64,000 nt of DNA from Acanthaster planci (lineage: Eukaryota; Echinodermata; Asteroidea; Valvatida; Acanthasteridae). The DNA is taken from assembly GCF_001949145.1 (NCBI RefSeq), contig NW_019091424.1, positions 1,400,104 to 1,464,103 on the forward strand, given 5' to 3'. Position 1 is the stretch's first letter. Each line of letters opens with the position of its first letter. The translations under genes were made by a program, and so were the position numbers. Of this stretch, positions 45,853 to 56,043 are shown one piece after another. Under the pieces are notes generated by a model. That model had not been told where the DNA came from and did no database searches. It saw only the letters and a list, made by a program, of their open reading frames with translations.

Positions 45853-45970
45853 GCCGGGTCCGAAACGGGCTTCCAGGCTACGGCTGGGTCTATCTTCTGC
45901 GGGTCTACGTGTATTGTTAATGGATTGAAAACCTAGATCTAGCTATAGACAACAAATTCGGATGCAGCCT
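45853..45970. repeat. Inverted-repeat element family M7, copy 1
   Basis: Ends gccgggtccgaaacgg and attcggatgcagcc are imperfect inverted repeats. The inside (gggcttccaggctacggct...gtctat, ...gatctagctatagacaaca) matches 62310-62429. Confidence 0.8.
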
Positions 45971-46676
45971 CATTCAAGCAGCACAAAACCAAACAGCGTA
46001 GCACTCCCTGTAAATTATGAGAAAGAACTCGAAACCACTTTGTTAATATTTGTGGAAACACAGCTGTAAGTATTGTATATCCAACGCTTGAACGCGATTC
46101 GATTCAGTCCCGTTTAGGAACTGAGAGCATTATGATTTTGACTAAACTGAACGGAGCAAATTATTCACAACAAATACAAGGACGGATCGAGAACGAAATT
46201 TTGAGGGGCCAAATTAAATTAGTTGGCCGAAAATGAGGAATTGTTTTCAGGTAGCCTTCATGGTCTTCCTAAGGAATGAGGTTACACTTTTCAGCTTTTT
46301 AAAGGAGGGGAAATAAAATAGACCAAAAATTCGACTTTTATTATTTAAAAAGGTTCCCTTTTTTCGGGGAACCGTGGTCCCCCAGATCCGCCTTCGAGTA
46401 AACAAATTTGGATCAAGGAATCACAAAACTGCTATTAATGGAAACGGAAAAATGACAGGAAAAAAGACAAGCAGATACAAATTTTTGGGCAGCACTTTCT
46501 TGCGAATTATTTCAACCGTCACGCGTCAACATCGGTAAAACCAGACATGTTTTTCATCCACGTGCATAATCCGACACACTTTTCCCAACAGGGACGCCGA
46601 GGATAAACACCCATGTTCCGTGTCCATGTGCGTCTATAGTCTCGCATTTTTGGGGGGCTGGCTGTTTACAGCGTAC

Positions 46677-46826
46677 CTTCAGCTCACGCACGCAACTTAA
46701 CTCCTCAAATTGGACCCGTATGAATTGAGCAGTGTCGTCTATTTGGCTTAAAGGGAGGTACTCGAGACAACGGTCACGCTGAGCTTCTTGCACTTTTACG
46801 GAAAGAGGGATTTCTGAAGGAGCCAT
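46677..46826 (-). CDS. Candidate first coding exon, unrecognised
   Basis: On the minus strand an ATG at 46826 opens 50 codons (MAPSEIPLSVKVQEAQRDRC..., ...FIRVQFEELSCVRELK) and stops at a good donor (ctgaag|gtacgc, phase 0). The composition is protein-like and mildly helical. I recognise no family and could not find a continuing exon to the left. Confidence 0.3.
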
Positions 46827-46940
46827 TTGCTGTCAGCGTCCTCTCAGGGGAGAACAGGTAGGCTCTTTTTTCGTTTTGTTTGTGCTGTTAGTACAATAAA
46901 TGTTTTTGTTTTTTACGTTTGACAAAGAGCAAACAACATA

Positions 46941-47215
46941 TTAATTTATATAACGGGTTTTGCCCTTACCGAACGTATACATTGATAAACACTGTATGCT
47001 CAGTGCTTGCCCGAGAGCTTTCGAAACAATTCTGACCCCGGCAAGCTCGGTGGTCGAGTGGTTAAGACGTCCGCACTAGTAAGCAGGGGGTCGTGGGTTC
47101 GAGTTCCACCCGAGTAAGATTGGGAATTTTTTCGCAAGCTCTCGGACAAGCACTGAGCATACACTGTTTATTAATATACACGTTGGGTAAGGGCAAAACC
47201 CGTTATATAAATTAA
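46941..47215. mobile_element. 275-bp TTAA-bounded foldback element with tRNA-like centre
   Basis: Begins TTAATTTATATAACGGGTTT and ends with its inverse; the ~85-bp arms also share cttgcccgagagctt / aagctctcggacaag and tgtatgctcagtgctt. Between the arms is a tRNA-like sequence (47044-47116). TTAA at both outer ends is the target-site signature of piggyBac-type elements; assignment to that group is inference. Confidence 0.85.
47044..47116 (+). tRNA. tRNA-like pseudogene inside the foldback element
   Basis: 73 nt with an A-box (tggtcgagtgg), D-stem GTC/GAC, a perfect-length T-arm (GTGGG-TTCGAGT-TCCAC) containing the B-box GGTTCGAGTTCC, and an acceptor stem pairing at five Watson-Crick positions plus one G-U. 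The anticodon stem is broken: only two of five pairs form if the loop is CTAGTAA (anticodon AGT). It is therefore a tRNA-derived relic, not a functional gene. Confidence 0.6.
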
Positions 47216-49333
47216 CATCTCCCCAACGCCAAAAAAAATACATCTTGAAAACAATATATTGTAGTAAATTACTTTGAGAAGCAACACTGCTAGGAGTCTG
47301 TGCTTGCTTCTTTTGTGGGCTAAATGGTTCTATTGCAAGACGAGTTATACTCATGTTTGATTGCCCAAATCTGCTTGTTCTCCTCGATCAAAATATTGAT
47401 ATAAAAATAAAAATTGATATTGATGAAACTCAGCAGTGAAAAAAAAATCTGCCAGGACTGGACGGATGAAATCTGTCTACCCATGTTCCCTCTCCGGTAG
47501 TGTAAAGGGTGTGGTTTTTAGTACTCCATATCAATACCACTGCACTCCCAACCCAGATTTATGGATTAAGGAGGGATTCGCCTTGATGTTTTCATCATCA
47601 CACATTCAGTAGGCCACACCACACGGTTATGAGCTGTTTTGTCGATCGCCTACACGCGTTTTGATAGCAGTTTCGTAAAATTTGGATCTATATAGCATCG
47701 TTGCCCGAAATGTCAGAGTTTCGATTGCAAGATCGCTTTAAAATGATGCTGCATTTCCTTTTTAAGCTATTGATTGTGGTCGCTCCAACGTGCATGTTAT
47801 TACCTCGACGGCAGCATTGTAACTTTCCTGCTTGAGGAAAGGTTTTTTTTTTGACGAATCCACCTGAGCGATTTATTGCTGAAAGAGGCACATTACTCCA
47901 AAGTAAATTTACGGACTGTTCTTGGCCAGGGAAAACTGTGCTTTATGGGAAGAAAGGGCACCTGTTCATATTTGTTCTGTAGATGGACTCCCGCGAGCAC
48001 GTTGTTTGGGAACTCTGAAACGCCTTGTAGTCCATGGATTTTGTGCCAGACAAATTTTACACAATCTTCGCTTTGACGGTCGAAAACAGTCAAAGCACCC
48101 TACTTTTTTCATATTTTTCTCACAGCAGTGAACTCAAAACATGAAATAAGTCAATTGAACCTTCGGATACTTCCAATTACCAAAATGTGGAAAAATTTTG
48201 TCAGTTTCCTGTAAAATGCCAATGGTGTATTCTTACCTTTGAACACAAGCTACACTTGCATTATGTGTTTCGAATACATCTATTTGCATACCAAGTTTAA
48301 TTGACATCAGGTAACTGCACAGCACAGCACATCCCCGTGGGGAGCAGAGTGCGGAGTGCAGGTTGAGCCTCGACAGGGTTCAAAGCCTCGGCACTGCCAT
48401 ATTGATCGACCTTAAAATCCCTGACCTTCTCTTTAAGAAGCCAATATTATTGCCCTGACAATGTTACAGTGCCGTGCGTGCGTCGTGATTCGCGTCTTTC
48501 GGGTAAGAGGCTGTGTGGATTCTTGAGGTCTGCTGTTACTGTTCAGAATCACATCTCAGTGACCCCTTCTCCCCATTTGGCTTTGTGAATAGGAAATAAA
48601 ATCCGGGGGGGCTCACGAGTTTGCGCTACTCTAATCGCAAACATTGCCCAGTGGGTGTAGGTGTTTTTCACCGCATGCCAGAGCTGCATAGAGAGTTGTG
48701 CCAACTTCCGACTTTGGAACCAAAATGGCTGTTCATTGTGTGTGCAGTACAGCATGCGGCTAAATCGTGTGCCAATGGCCCATGTGCACTGACGTACAAT
48801 CCACGATTTGGGTTCCAACAGTTGAGACTCTCATGTCGCACCTCTCTCTACTCAAACAGCTCTTACCTCATGCATGCCTTGGGCACAATCGATCGATTAC
48901 GTTTACTTTCCAGAAATACTTGAAAGCCCGGAAACAACTTACATGGAGTTTCACCTTATCCAATCTAAGCGATTCCCCTTGAGCTGCTGAACCTTGAGCC
49001 GTATGCTTCTAATATGAAATCGAATACTGTGTCAACAAAACATGACAAATTATCTGTAATCCATGCCAATTCATAAGTGCACGGAGCCTGTTCGTTTTCC
49101 ACTTCATTCGGTAGAGCGCGCCGCCTGACGTAGTGTAGGCCTACATTTCAGGCCTAAACGCGTATACATTTAACCACGATAGGTGATGTTTATAGCTATA
49201 CCAAGGGTCAGATGGCCCGCAGCGGGTTTAACAGATCGGACGAGGGTGGCCACTTCTTAATTTCATGAAATTTTCATCGGATTTTAGGTGCTCTTCTGTT
49301 GCCGCGGGGCACTGGCGGGATGAGCAGCGCCAG

Positions 49334-49361
49334 TGCCGTCGCCAGGAGACCGGGCAACAGA
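49334..49361 (+). repeat. 28-bp direct repeat left of the gap
   Basis: tgccgtcgccaggagaccgg + gcaacaga, identical to 49458-49485 on the other side of the N run. Confidence 0.95.
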
Positions 49362-49457
49362 NNNNNNNNNNNNNNNNNNNNNNNNNNNNNNNNNNNNNNN
49401 NNNNNNNNNNNNNNNNNNNNNNNNNNNNNNNNNNNNNNNNNNNNNNNNNNNNNNNNN
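49362..49457. other. Sequence gap (96 N)
   Basis: Unresolved run bordered on both sides by the same 28-bp sequence, which suggests a collapsed or unresolved tandem repeat. ORFs spanning it are meaningless. Confidence 0.99.
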
Positions 49458-49485
49458 TGCCGTCGCCAGGAGACCGGGCAACAGA
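49458..49485 (+). repeat. 28-bp direct repeat right of the gap
   Basis: Exact copy of 49334-49361. Confidence 0.95.
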
Positions 49486-50547
49486 GGCAGAGCACCCGCC
49501 GGTGACACCTCGTCGGACCGAGGGAGTCATTACTTATTCACGGCTGCTTGTGCGTTTCTCCGCGGAAAGGGCTTTGTTTTTCATATCTCACTCGGTAAAA
49601 CGAGAATTTAGCTTCATACTGCAACCTGAGCACGTCTACTTTTCGACGGGCAGTGAAATGATAATTATATCCAACCTCATCTTCAGGCACGCTATACCCA
49701 AATTCTGTAAATTGTTTCACAAAACGACTATTTATACCACAAGCGTCGTAGCAATGCCGCACTAATCAGAAAGGTTGGGTCGAAGAAGAATCATGTAGAA
49801 GGCTTTTAAAAGTGCGATAGTGTTTTTCTGTCGGCCATTTGTGGGTGTAGAGGAATGGGTCCGCGCAACGACACGTGGAATCCATGGTATTGATCTCACC
49901 AATTTGCCTTTCATCGGCTGAAAATCAGTGTGAACCTTTGCCAGCGCCATTACTTTTCTCTCCGCACCTCCTCTCAGGAGGGTTCACGGGAAGGAAATCG
50001 GATCGTTTTTTGCTGAGGCAATCGAATTTGTGGGCGAGCCAGTCGAGGCGAATCCTCCAAACAACGGGCTTTCCCAAAACGGGCGCTGCTGCGTTGAGTT
50101 CCCAGAGTGCCGCGCGCGGCCAGTCACCTTTATCCCAGATTGAGCATTGTTCGGAGTTTTGTCTTTACGAATTCAGTATTACGGGATTGCTTACAGAGAA
50201 TATTGACAAATTTTCCCCTCAAACTGTCATCCTGAAAAGTATGACAACCTTTGGGATGCAATTTCCAATCGGTCACACTGGTTAAAACACTTCTAATAGG
50301 CCTTTATCATGATCTTGTTCCCTGTAGTCCCACTGGCAATTGTGATACAACTTCGCACATTATTGAATAGAACAGACTAGTATTTCCTTCCAGCCTCAGT
50401 TTGGTTACATTGCTTTGAATGGTTAAAAAGCAAGCTGGCTGCCATGATAGAGGTCTATATGGTTAGCAACATTGTTTTGTTTTTAAAGATTTGACAAATG
50501 CAAAAGCTCATAAGGTACTTTAAAATGTTTACTTTTAAAGCTCACAA

Positions 50548-50655
50548 AATATGGAGGGCCTGACGTTTCGATCCTAGCAGAATCTTTCTCAAAGGCAAAA
50601 TGCCTTCTCCTTTGAGAAAGATTCTGCTGGGATCGAAACGTCCGACACTCCATAT
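50548..50655. repeat. 108-bp near-perfect palindrome
   Basis: tatggag...tgacgtttcgatcctagcag + aatctttctcaaagg on the left is mirrored by cctttgagaaagattctgct + gggatcgaaacgtc...ctccata on the right, around caaaatgccttct. Only a few mismatches. Confidence 0.92.
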
Positions 50656-51798
50656 TTCGATTTGTATTTTGGGTCATTGTAGTCAGCAAGCAGTTCGCAG
50701 CAGTTTTGAGTTACATATCTTTGGAATTCTTTTAAAACTGATGGTTTGACGCACCTGCGTCTCAATGAGACAATTCACATTAATTTTTTTCTTATGCACC
50801 TGTATATTCGGGACTTTGTCTGGCCTTCCGCTAGAGTGCAATGATAATTATTTACAGCCGTTTCATACCACGTTCTCAGGGTATCAAAGATAAAACCCCA
50901 GCCTGAATAAAAAAAAAAATTGTAGGCGTGTTTTTTAACCCTTCTCGTTTCTTTCACGATGCCAAGAATGTGTAAATACCGCCAGGGGATCGCTTGATTA
51001 AACATTCCGTTTGATGCCGTCGACGGCTTGGAAGTTCAATGAGAGCTCAAGCCAAGAAACCCTCGCGAAATATCAATATTAAAGGATGATAATTTCAGCA
51101 CGGGAACGAGACTACACGATAGTTACCACACGAGATTGTTGTCGTGTTCTTGCAGTCGGAGTCGTTGATATCTGCGGGTTAAAGTCGCTTTGTCGGACGG
51201 ACAGGTGGCCAAAAATTATCGTCTTCAGAAGCGAAGTATGATCATGTCCGTGTTACGCGGCCACGGTCAATAATAACATCCTAGACCACTGGAAATGACG
51301 GCGCGGTATTTGACAAAGGCTGGGCCATTCGAGAACAAAGCACGTGTGTAAGTCGGTAAAAATGGCCGCGCAGCTAGAGTAGACACGCGCGTGCGTATTG
51401 CTGTTCCCGGATAACTTTGGATGGCACTTCATTTTGGGCATGCGCTGTTGGAATAACCGAACTTGCCAATAGGTGCATTGTGATATCTTTCTTGTTCATT
51501 TATTTCCACAGTTGTATTGTACATGCAATCTCAATTTCCAAACGCTGAATATATACGGAGAAAAAGCCGTGGAGGTACCCAGTAAAAAGTAACGCGTATA
51601 ATTGTGGGCCCTTGAAGCAATATTTATAGTTACCATTAATTAATTAACACACACACAAAAGACAAACGTTAGACAGACTAGACACTTACGGTACTCTGTA
51701 TGTCAGTTAAAAATTACGTATATTTGAAATAAAAACTAAGAATAGGAGAAATGAATGAGAATAAGAACCCTGGGAGATTACAGAGAAAGCTTATCAAC

Positions 51799-51953
51799 TC
51801 GGGCGTTTGACTGTAGGGCGCCTCCAAGAGTTTGCGACACGTTGGCCAATTGTCGATCATTTCCAAACGCGCATTGGGTCGACAGATTTCGCGCATCATG
51901 ATTGGCCAACGCGTTGCTAACTCTTGGAGGCGCACTACTGTGAATTGCCCGTA
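51799..51953. repeat. Palindromic MITE family M1, full copy
   Basis: gggcgtttgactgtagggcg + cctccaagagtttgcgacac on the left and ttggccaacgcgttgctaac + tcttggaggcgcactactgt...cccgta on the right, around tttccaaacgcgcattgggt. Confidence 0.88.
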
Positions 51954-53791
51954 TTCCACAATCAATAATTACCGTATTAATGGTAATCATTCAATATCAT
52001 GTTTTTGAAGTTCCGTTTGAAGATTCCCAAATTTTTCGAGGCTTTCAGATTCTCATAAATTCCAGCAGGCCTGGCATTTATACATACGGCCTGGTTCTTT
52101 GCGGCGGTCCGCCCTCTGTGACGTCAGACCCAGGGGCTTAGCGACCAGGTGTGTGTGGGGGGTGCGGCATGACATAGGTAATCATTTCGTCCCAGGCTTG
52201 ACACCAAAGATGGTGGATCAAAGAGGTCTCTGGGGACTGTTTGTTCAGCGCAAATAAATCGATTGACGTGACAGGAAGGAATCCGAATGATGGTTTCCGA
52301 CCTATTCCGCTTCCTGTGCCTACAGTCAGCCATTTTGTAAGCCTATGCCAGTCCACAACGCTGACTTCGAGGGAGCTTAAAATTCGCTCACGGTTCGAAA
52401 TTTGGCTTCAGGGAGGTCGTTACCTGTCTCTGTATGTGCGCGTATTCCCCAAGAGTGTTCGCCAAGTTTTCAAAACTAGCGAAAACGTAAAAACGGATAT
52501 AGCCTACTCCGTGGTCTTAAGAGCTTAAAAACAAGTTAAGTTTGATATCATCGAGTGTAAATTGTGGACTCAAGAGATCAAAGTCGGTTTTTTGTGTTGA
52601 TTTATTCATGGAGTAAATTACCAAGGGTAGTTGGAGAGATCTCTCCCATTAAAATGTATTATTGGTACTTAAAACATGGCAGTCTTATCTTTCGAGCAGG
52701 TGCATAATGTAATCTCCTCGTGGTGATTTCAACAGAGAACGCGACGGCAAGAGAAACCTCAAGGGCCACGCACGTTTCAAGCCACCTTTAATAACGGTGT
52801 GTGATGTTTGGGTGTGATCGGTCGATCTGCACATGCAGTCGCTTGATCCTTGCGCATAAGTTTTCTCATTACATTGTTTTCCGATAATTCCGCCATCAGA
52901 CGAGCGCATTTTCTTTCTTGTTTTGCTTCAAAAATTATTTTAGAAGGGATCAATGCTTCCTCCCGTTGGGGGCACTGTATAAAGCACTCTTGTAGTTACA
53001 AAATAATACAAATTTTGATGTTGCCAACAATTATGATGTTCAGATACAAGAAATGCATTGTGTTAAATTTTGATAGAGTCACAACGCGAGCATGCACATG
53101 CCACGCCGCAATATGTTACATGACTCCTAGTCTGGGAACTCGTGAAATTTGTCGCTGACCGAAATCTTAGACCATGCTCTTCTCTGCAGTACAGGCAACT
53201 AGGCAAGTGTCACCCCGGCCTTTTTAATTAAGTGGTCGTTGATGTTGAAATCTCGAAGAGGAAGATGCCAACCAAATCTTTATTATGAAGATGACCCGTA
53301 GTGCGGGTCAACGGAGACATTCTTTTCCTGGTCATCGCATCCTTCATAACCCAGAGGTAATCGACCGCACGAACTCGCCACGGCCTCGGCGATGTGTAGC
53401 GCCATAAAACTCGGCGGGGGATAGTCTTCGTGATTGTTGTCGCTTCCGCTTCCGAAATTCCATTTCCAATTTCGAGGCTATAAATACTGGAGCGATGGAG
53501 AGATAGCGGACTTTATGAAACCGAGTAGGATATGTTTATAGGGTGTAATGACTCTCGTCCCCAGCGGTATTTTAGGAACTCGGCTGTTGAAACGTAGGCA
53601 CTCGATATTGAGATTATTAAAAATCATATATCTTAGGCATTGCAGAGGAAGATTGGAGGGCAGTTTTAAACACATTAGGAATTGACTGTTGAGGATAGGT
53701 ACACCGCCTTTCGTTCTGTTTTTGTGTGTCTGCCCTCAGCGGTAGGGCAATAAATTGTCTGCACGCAGATAAACGTTTTTGTTTTTTGTTA

Positions 53792-54395
53792 TACGGACAA
53801 TTCACAATAGTGCGCCTCCAAGACTTTACAACGCGTTGGCCAATCACAGCGTGTGAAATCTGTCGACCCTTTCCATACGCGATTAGAGGGATCCCAATAC
53901 GACGCTTTTAGCGTCGATCTGCGCACCTCCGCGTTTGAAAACGAGGCCGTATGTGTCAGTTTCAGTTCTTAATACGATCAGTCGATTGAAAGTAAGGAGT
54001 CGAGACACAAAATACATAAAGGTATGTTAAATTCAGACTTTTCAGGCTTCAATTTTTTTGTGGAAGAGTCTTTCGGGATGACTCGACACGTAAAATCCAA
54101 AGAAAAATAACGACAATTTACCACGAACTAACGCACCTGCGATGGTCGTGTACCTGTGTGCCACGGGCGTGGTTTTAACTGAAGTGGTGTCACACTTACG
54201 AACCGGATGCTGCATGTGCTGTGTCGACTCCGCGGGCGGCCCGACAAATTTCAACACAGAGAGCCTCGGTTTCAATGCGGATATGCGCAGACGGCGCTAA
54301 TGTGAAATCCCTCTATTGGGTCGACAGATTTCACGCACTCTGATTGGCCAACAGGTTGCAAACTCTTGGAGGCGCACTATTGGGAATCGCCCGTA
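53792..54395. repeat. Palindromic MITE family M1, split by an insertion
   Basis: Left arm at 53792-53886 (tacggacaattcacaatagt...ttggccaatcac...ccctttccatacgcg) and right arm at 54316-54395 (ttgggtcgacagatttcacg...gggaatcgcccgta). Together they form one M1 element interrupted by about 430 bp. Confidence 0.88.
53889..54314. mobile_element. MITE inserted into an M1 element, TA target site
   Basis: Ends gagggatcccaatacgacgc...gtttgaaaacgaggc and gcctcggtttcaatgcgg...gaaatccctc are imperfect inverted repeats of about 50-60 bp. The sequence is flanked by TA on both sides (gcgatTA | ... | TAttggg), the target duplication of Tc1/mariner-type elements. It contains a fragment of family R1 (about 54166-54210). 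No transposase. Confidence 0.78.
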
Positions 54396-54700
54396 TTGTG
54401 GCAATGCTGTCTTGAAATATTTGCCATAAATTTTTTTAATGTACATCGATTACTCATCAAAATACTGCCACTCGGAAATTTTGCGACAAACAAACAAACA
54501 CGTGCCTTGAGTATTACATCACCTCGAGAAGAAAAATTGCCGCTGTGATCAATGAGATCAGACGAGGGTCGCGCTGGCCGGCAGAAGACGAGACGGGATT
54601 GTTTCCCTTCTTGTAAGCTGATGCTCATCAGCGCGAAGACGAGAGAGGACGCGGGCAAGCGATGCGAACGTGCCTTCCGCGGAGACTTTATAAATAAACC

Positions 54701-54913
54701 ATGCCGTATAGTTTGTCGGTCGTGAAAACTGAGCCCCCAAATGAAACGATTACAGGTGAAATCCTAGCCGCGCAAATGACACAGTGCGTGTCAAAAGCAG
54801 ACGGGAAAGACATGAGAAAGCCGGTATTTTGGGACCCCTGGACTGTCATGAAGCCCAGTTTTGCCGATACTCTCTTGGTTGAAGATAATTTGGTGCACTT
54901 TGGAACATCTTGA
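54701..54913 (+). CDS. Candidate short ORF or first exon, unrecognised
   Basis: ATG at 54701 opens 70 codons to a TGA. MPYSLSVVKTEPPNETIT contains V-K-T-E-P, a SUMO-type psi-K-x-E motif common in transcription factors. A donor-like ttacag|gtgaaa follows this segment, so a first exon 54701-54755 is an alternative reading. No family recognised. Splicing and function are unproven. Confidence 0.25.
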   Translation: MPYSLSVVKTEPPNETITGEILAAQMTQCVSKADGKDMRKPVFWDPWTVMKPSFADTLLVEDNLVHFGTS

Positions 54914-55874
54914 CTCTTTGAGCCGCCTTCGCACTCAGGAGTCTGAGTTATTCATTCAGCCTTATCCATACGTAACTAAAACCAAGTGTGGATTTAAAAA
55001 TTAACGGCAGCAAAAGGCTGTAGACAGGGATTTGGCTGGTTGTGGTTCTTTAGATGAGTTCAATTTATGTTTTCAAAATGTAAAAGGTGAGCCAACTTCC
55101 TCCCACTCAGGCCTTCGGGTTTGGCACTTCACAGCACGGCGGACTTTGCCCAAGTGGTTTCCCGTGTAATATGAGTCTGCCGCCTCGGTTTATACGTGTA
55201 ATTCTGTTATTACAGGAAATACATGCAAAATTAGTGTAGAAAACCATGGACCCGGTTAGTACTGTATAAAAGCTGACGAGTACAGAATGATAAATGTTGT
55301 TTACTCATTGAAAAAAAGACTGGAGTCAGAAGGACTTTGAAAAAAAATAAGAATGCTAACGGGACCATATGTTGCATTTGAATACGTGAATGTTTTGATC
55401 TCCCCAATATTTTAAAATATTAACATTTATCATTATTTAACATTTTGATTTTTGGGTATTGTGGGTATTATGTTGTAAAAATATACGGTACTTCGCTACA
55501 TTGTGAATGAAAAAAAAAACATTTTTACCTTTTATTGCCATTGTGAAGACGTGTTTTTTACGTTGAAATTGTAAAACGGAGAAGCAAAATAAGAGGAAGA
55601 TATGAACACGCAGCTCATTGTGCACAGGCATAAATTTACGGTCTTTGTGGGTAACAGAAAACTTGGCATTATTCAGTCAATAATTATCCGCGGGTGTGGA
55701 GGGCGCAGCCAAGTGTTAGTTCCCGAGCGGACGGAAATTTCATTTGAGCGATTCTAATTCTGCTGTGATGGCAATATGCATGCACAGAAAGATGCCGATG
55801 CACAGTGATCCTCGTATATATCTGTAAATGAAAATAGTCCAGCGAAATTGTACTTAATTAAGATATAGATACAC

Positions 55875-56043
55875 TACGGGCGATTCACAATAGTGCGCCA
55901 CCAAGAGTTTGCAACGCGTCGGCCGATCAAAAAGCGTGAAATCTGTCGACCCTTTCCAAACGCGCACTGGGTCGACAGATTTCACGCATCGTGATTGGCC
56001 AACGCGTTAACTCTTGGAGGCGCACAATTGTGAATTGCCCGTA
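55875..56043. repeat. Palindromic MITE family M1, best-preserved copy
   Basis: tacgggcgattcacaatagt...gtttgcaacgcgtcggcc and ttggccaacgcgttaactct + tggaggcgcacaattgtgaa...cccgta. The inner arms gtgaaatctgtcgacc / ggtcgacagatttcac are perfect. It defines the family at about 169 bp. Confidence 0.9.

Noticed and set aside
47044-47116. Functional tRNA gene
   Set aside because: Pol III boxes and T-arm are good but the anticodon stem does not pair; treated as a tRNA-derived relic.
49265-49765. 166-codon ORF across the gap
   Set aside because: Runs through 96 N; not interpretable.
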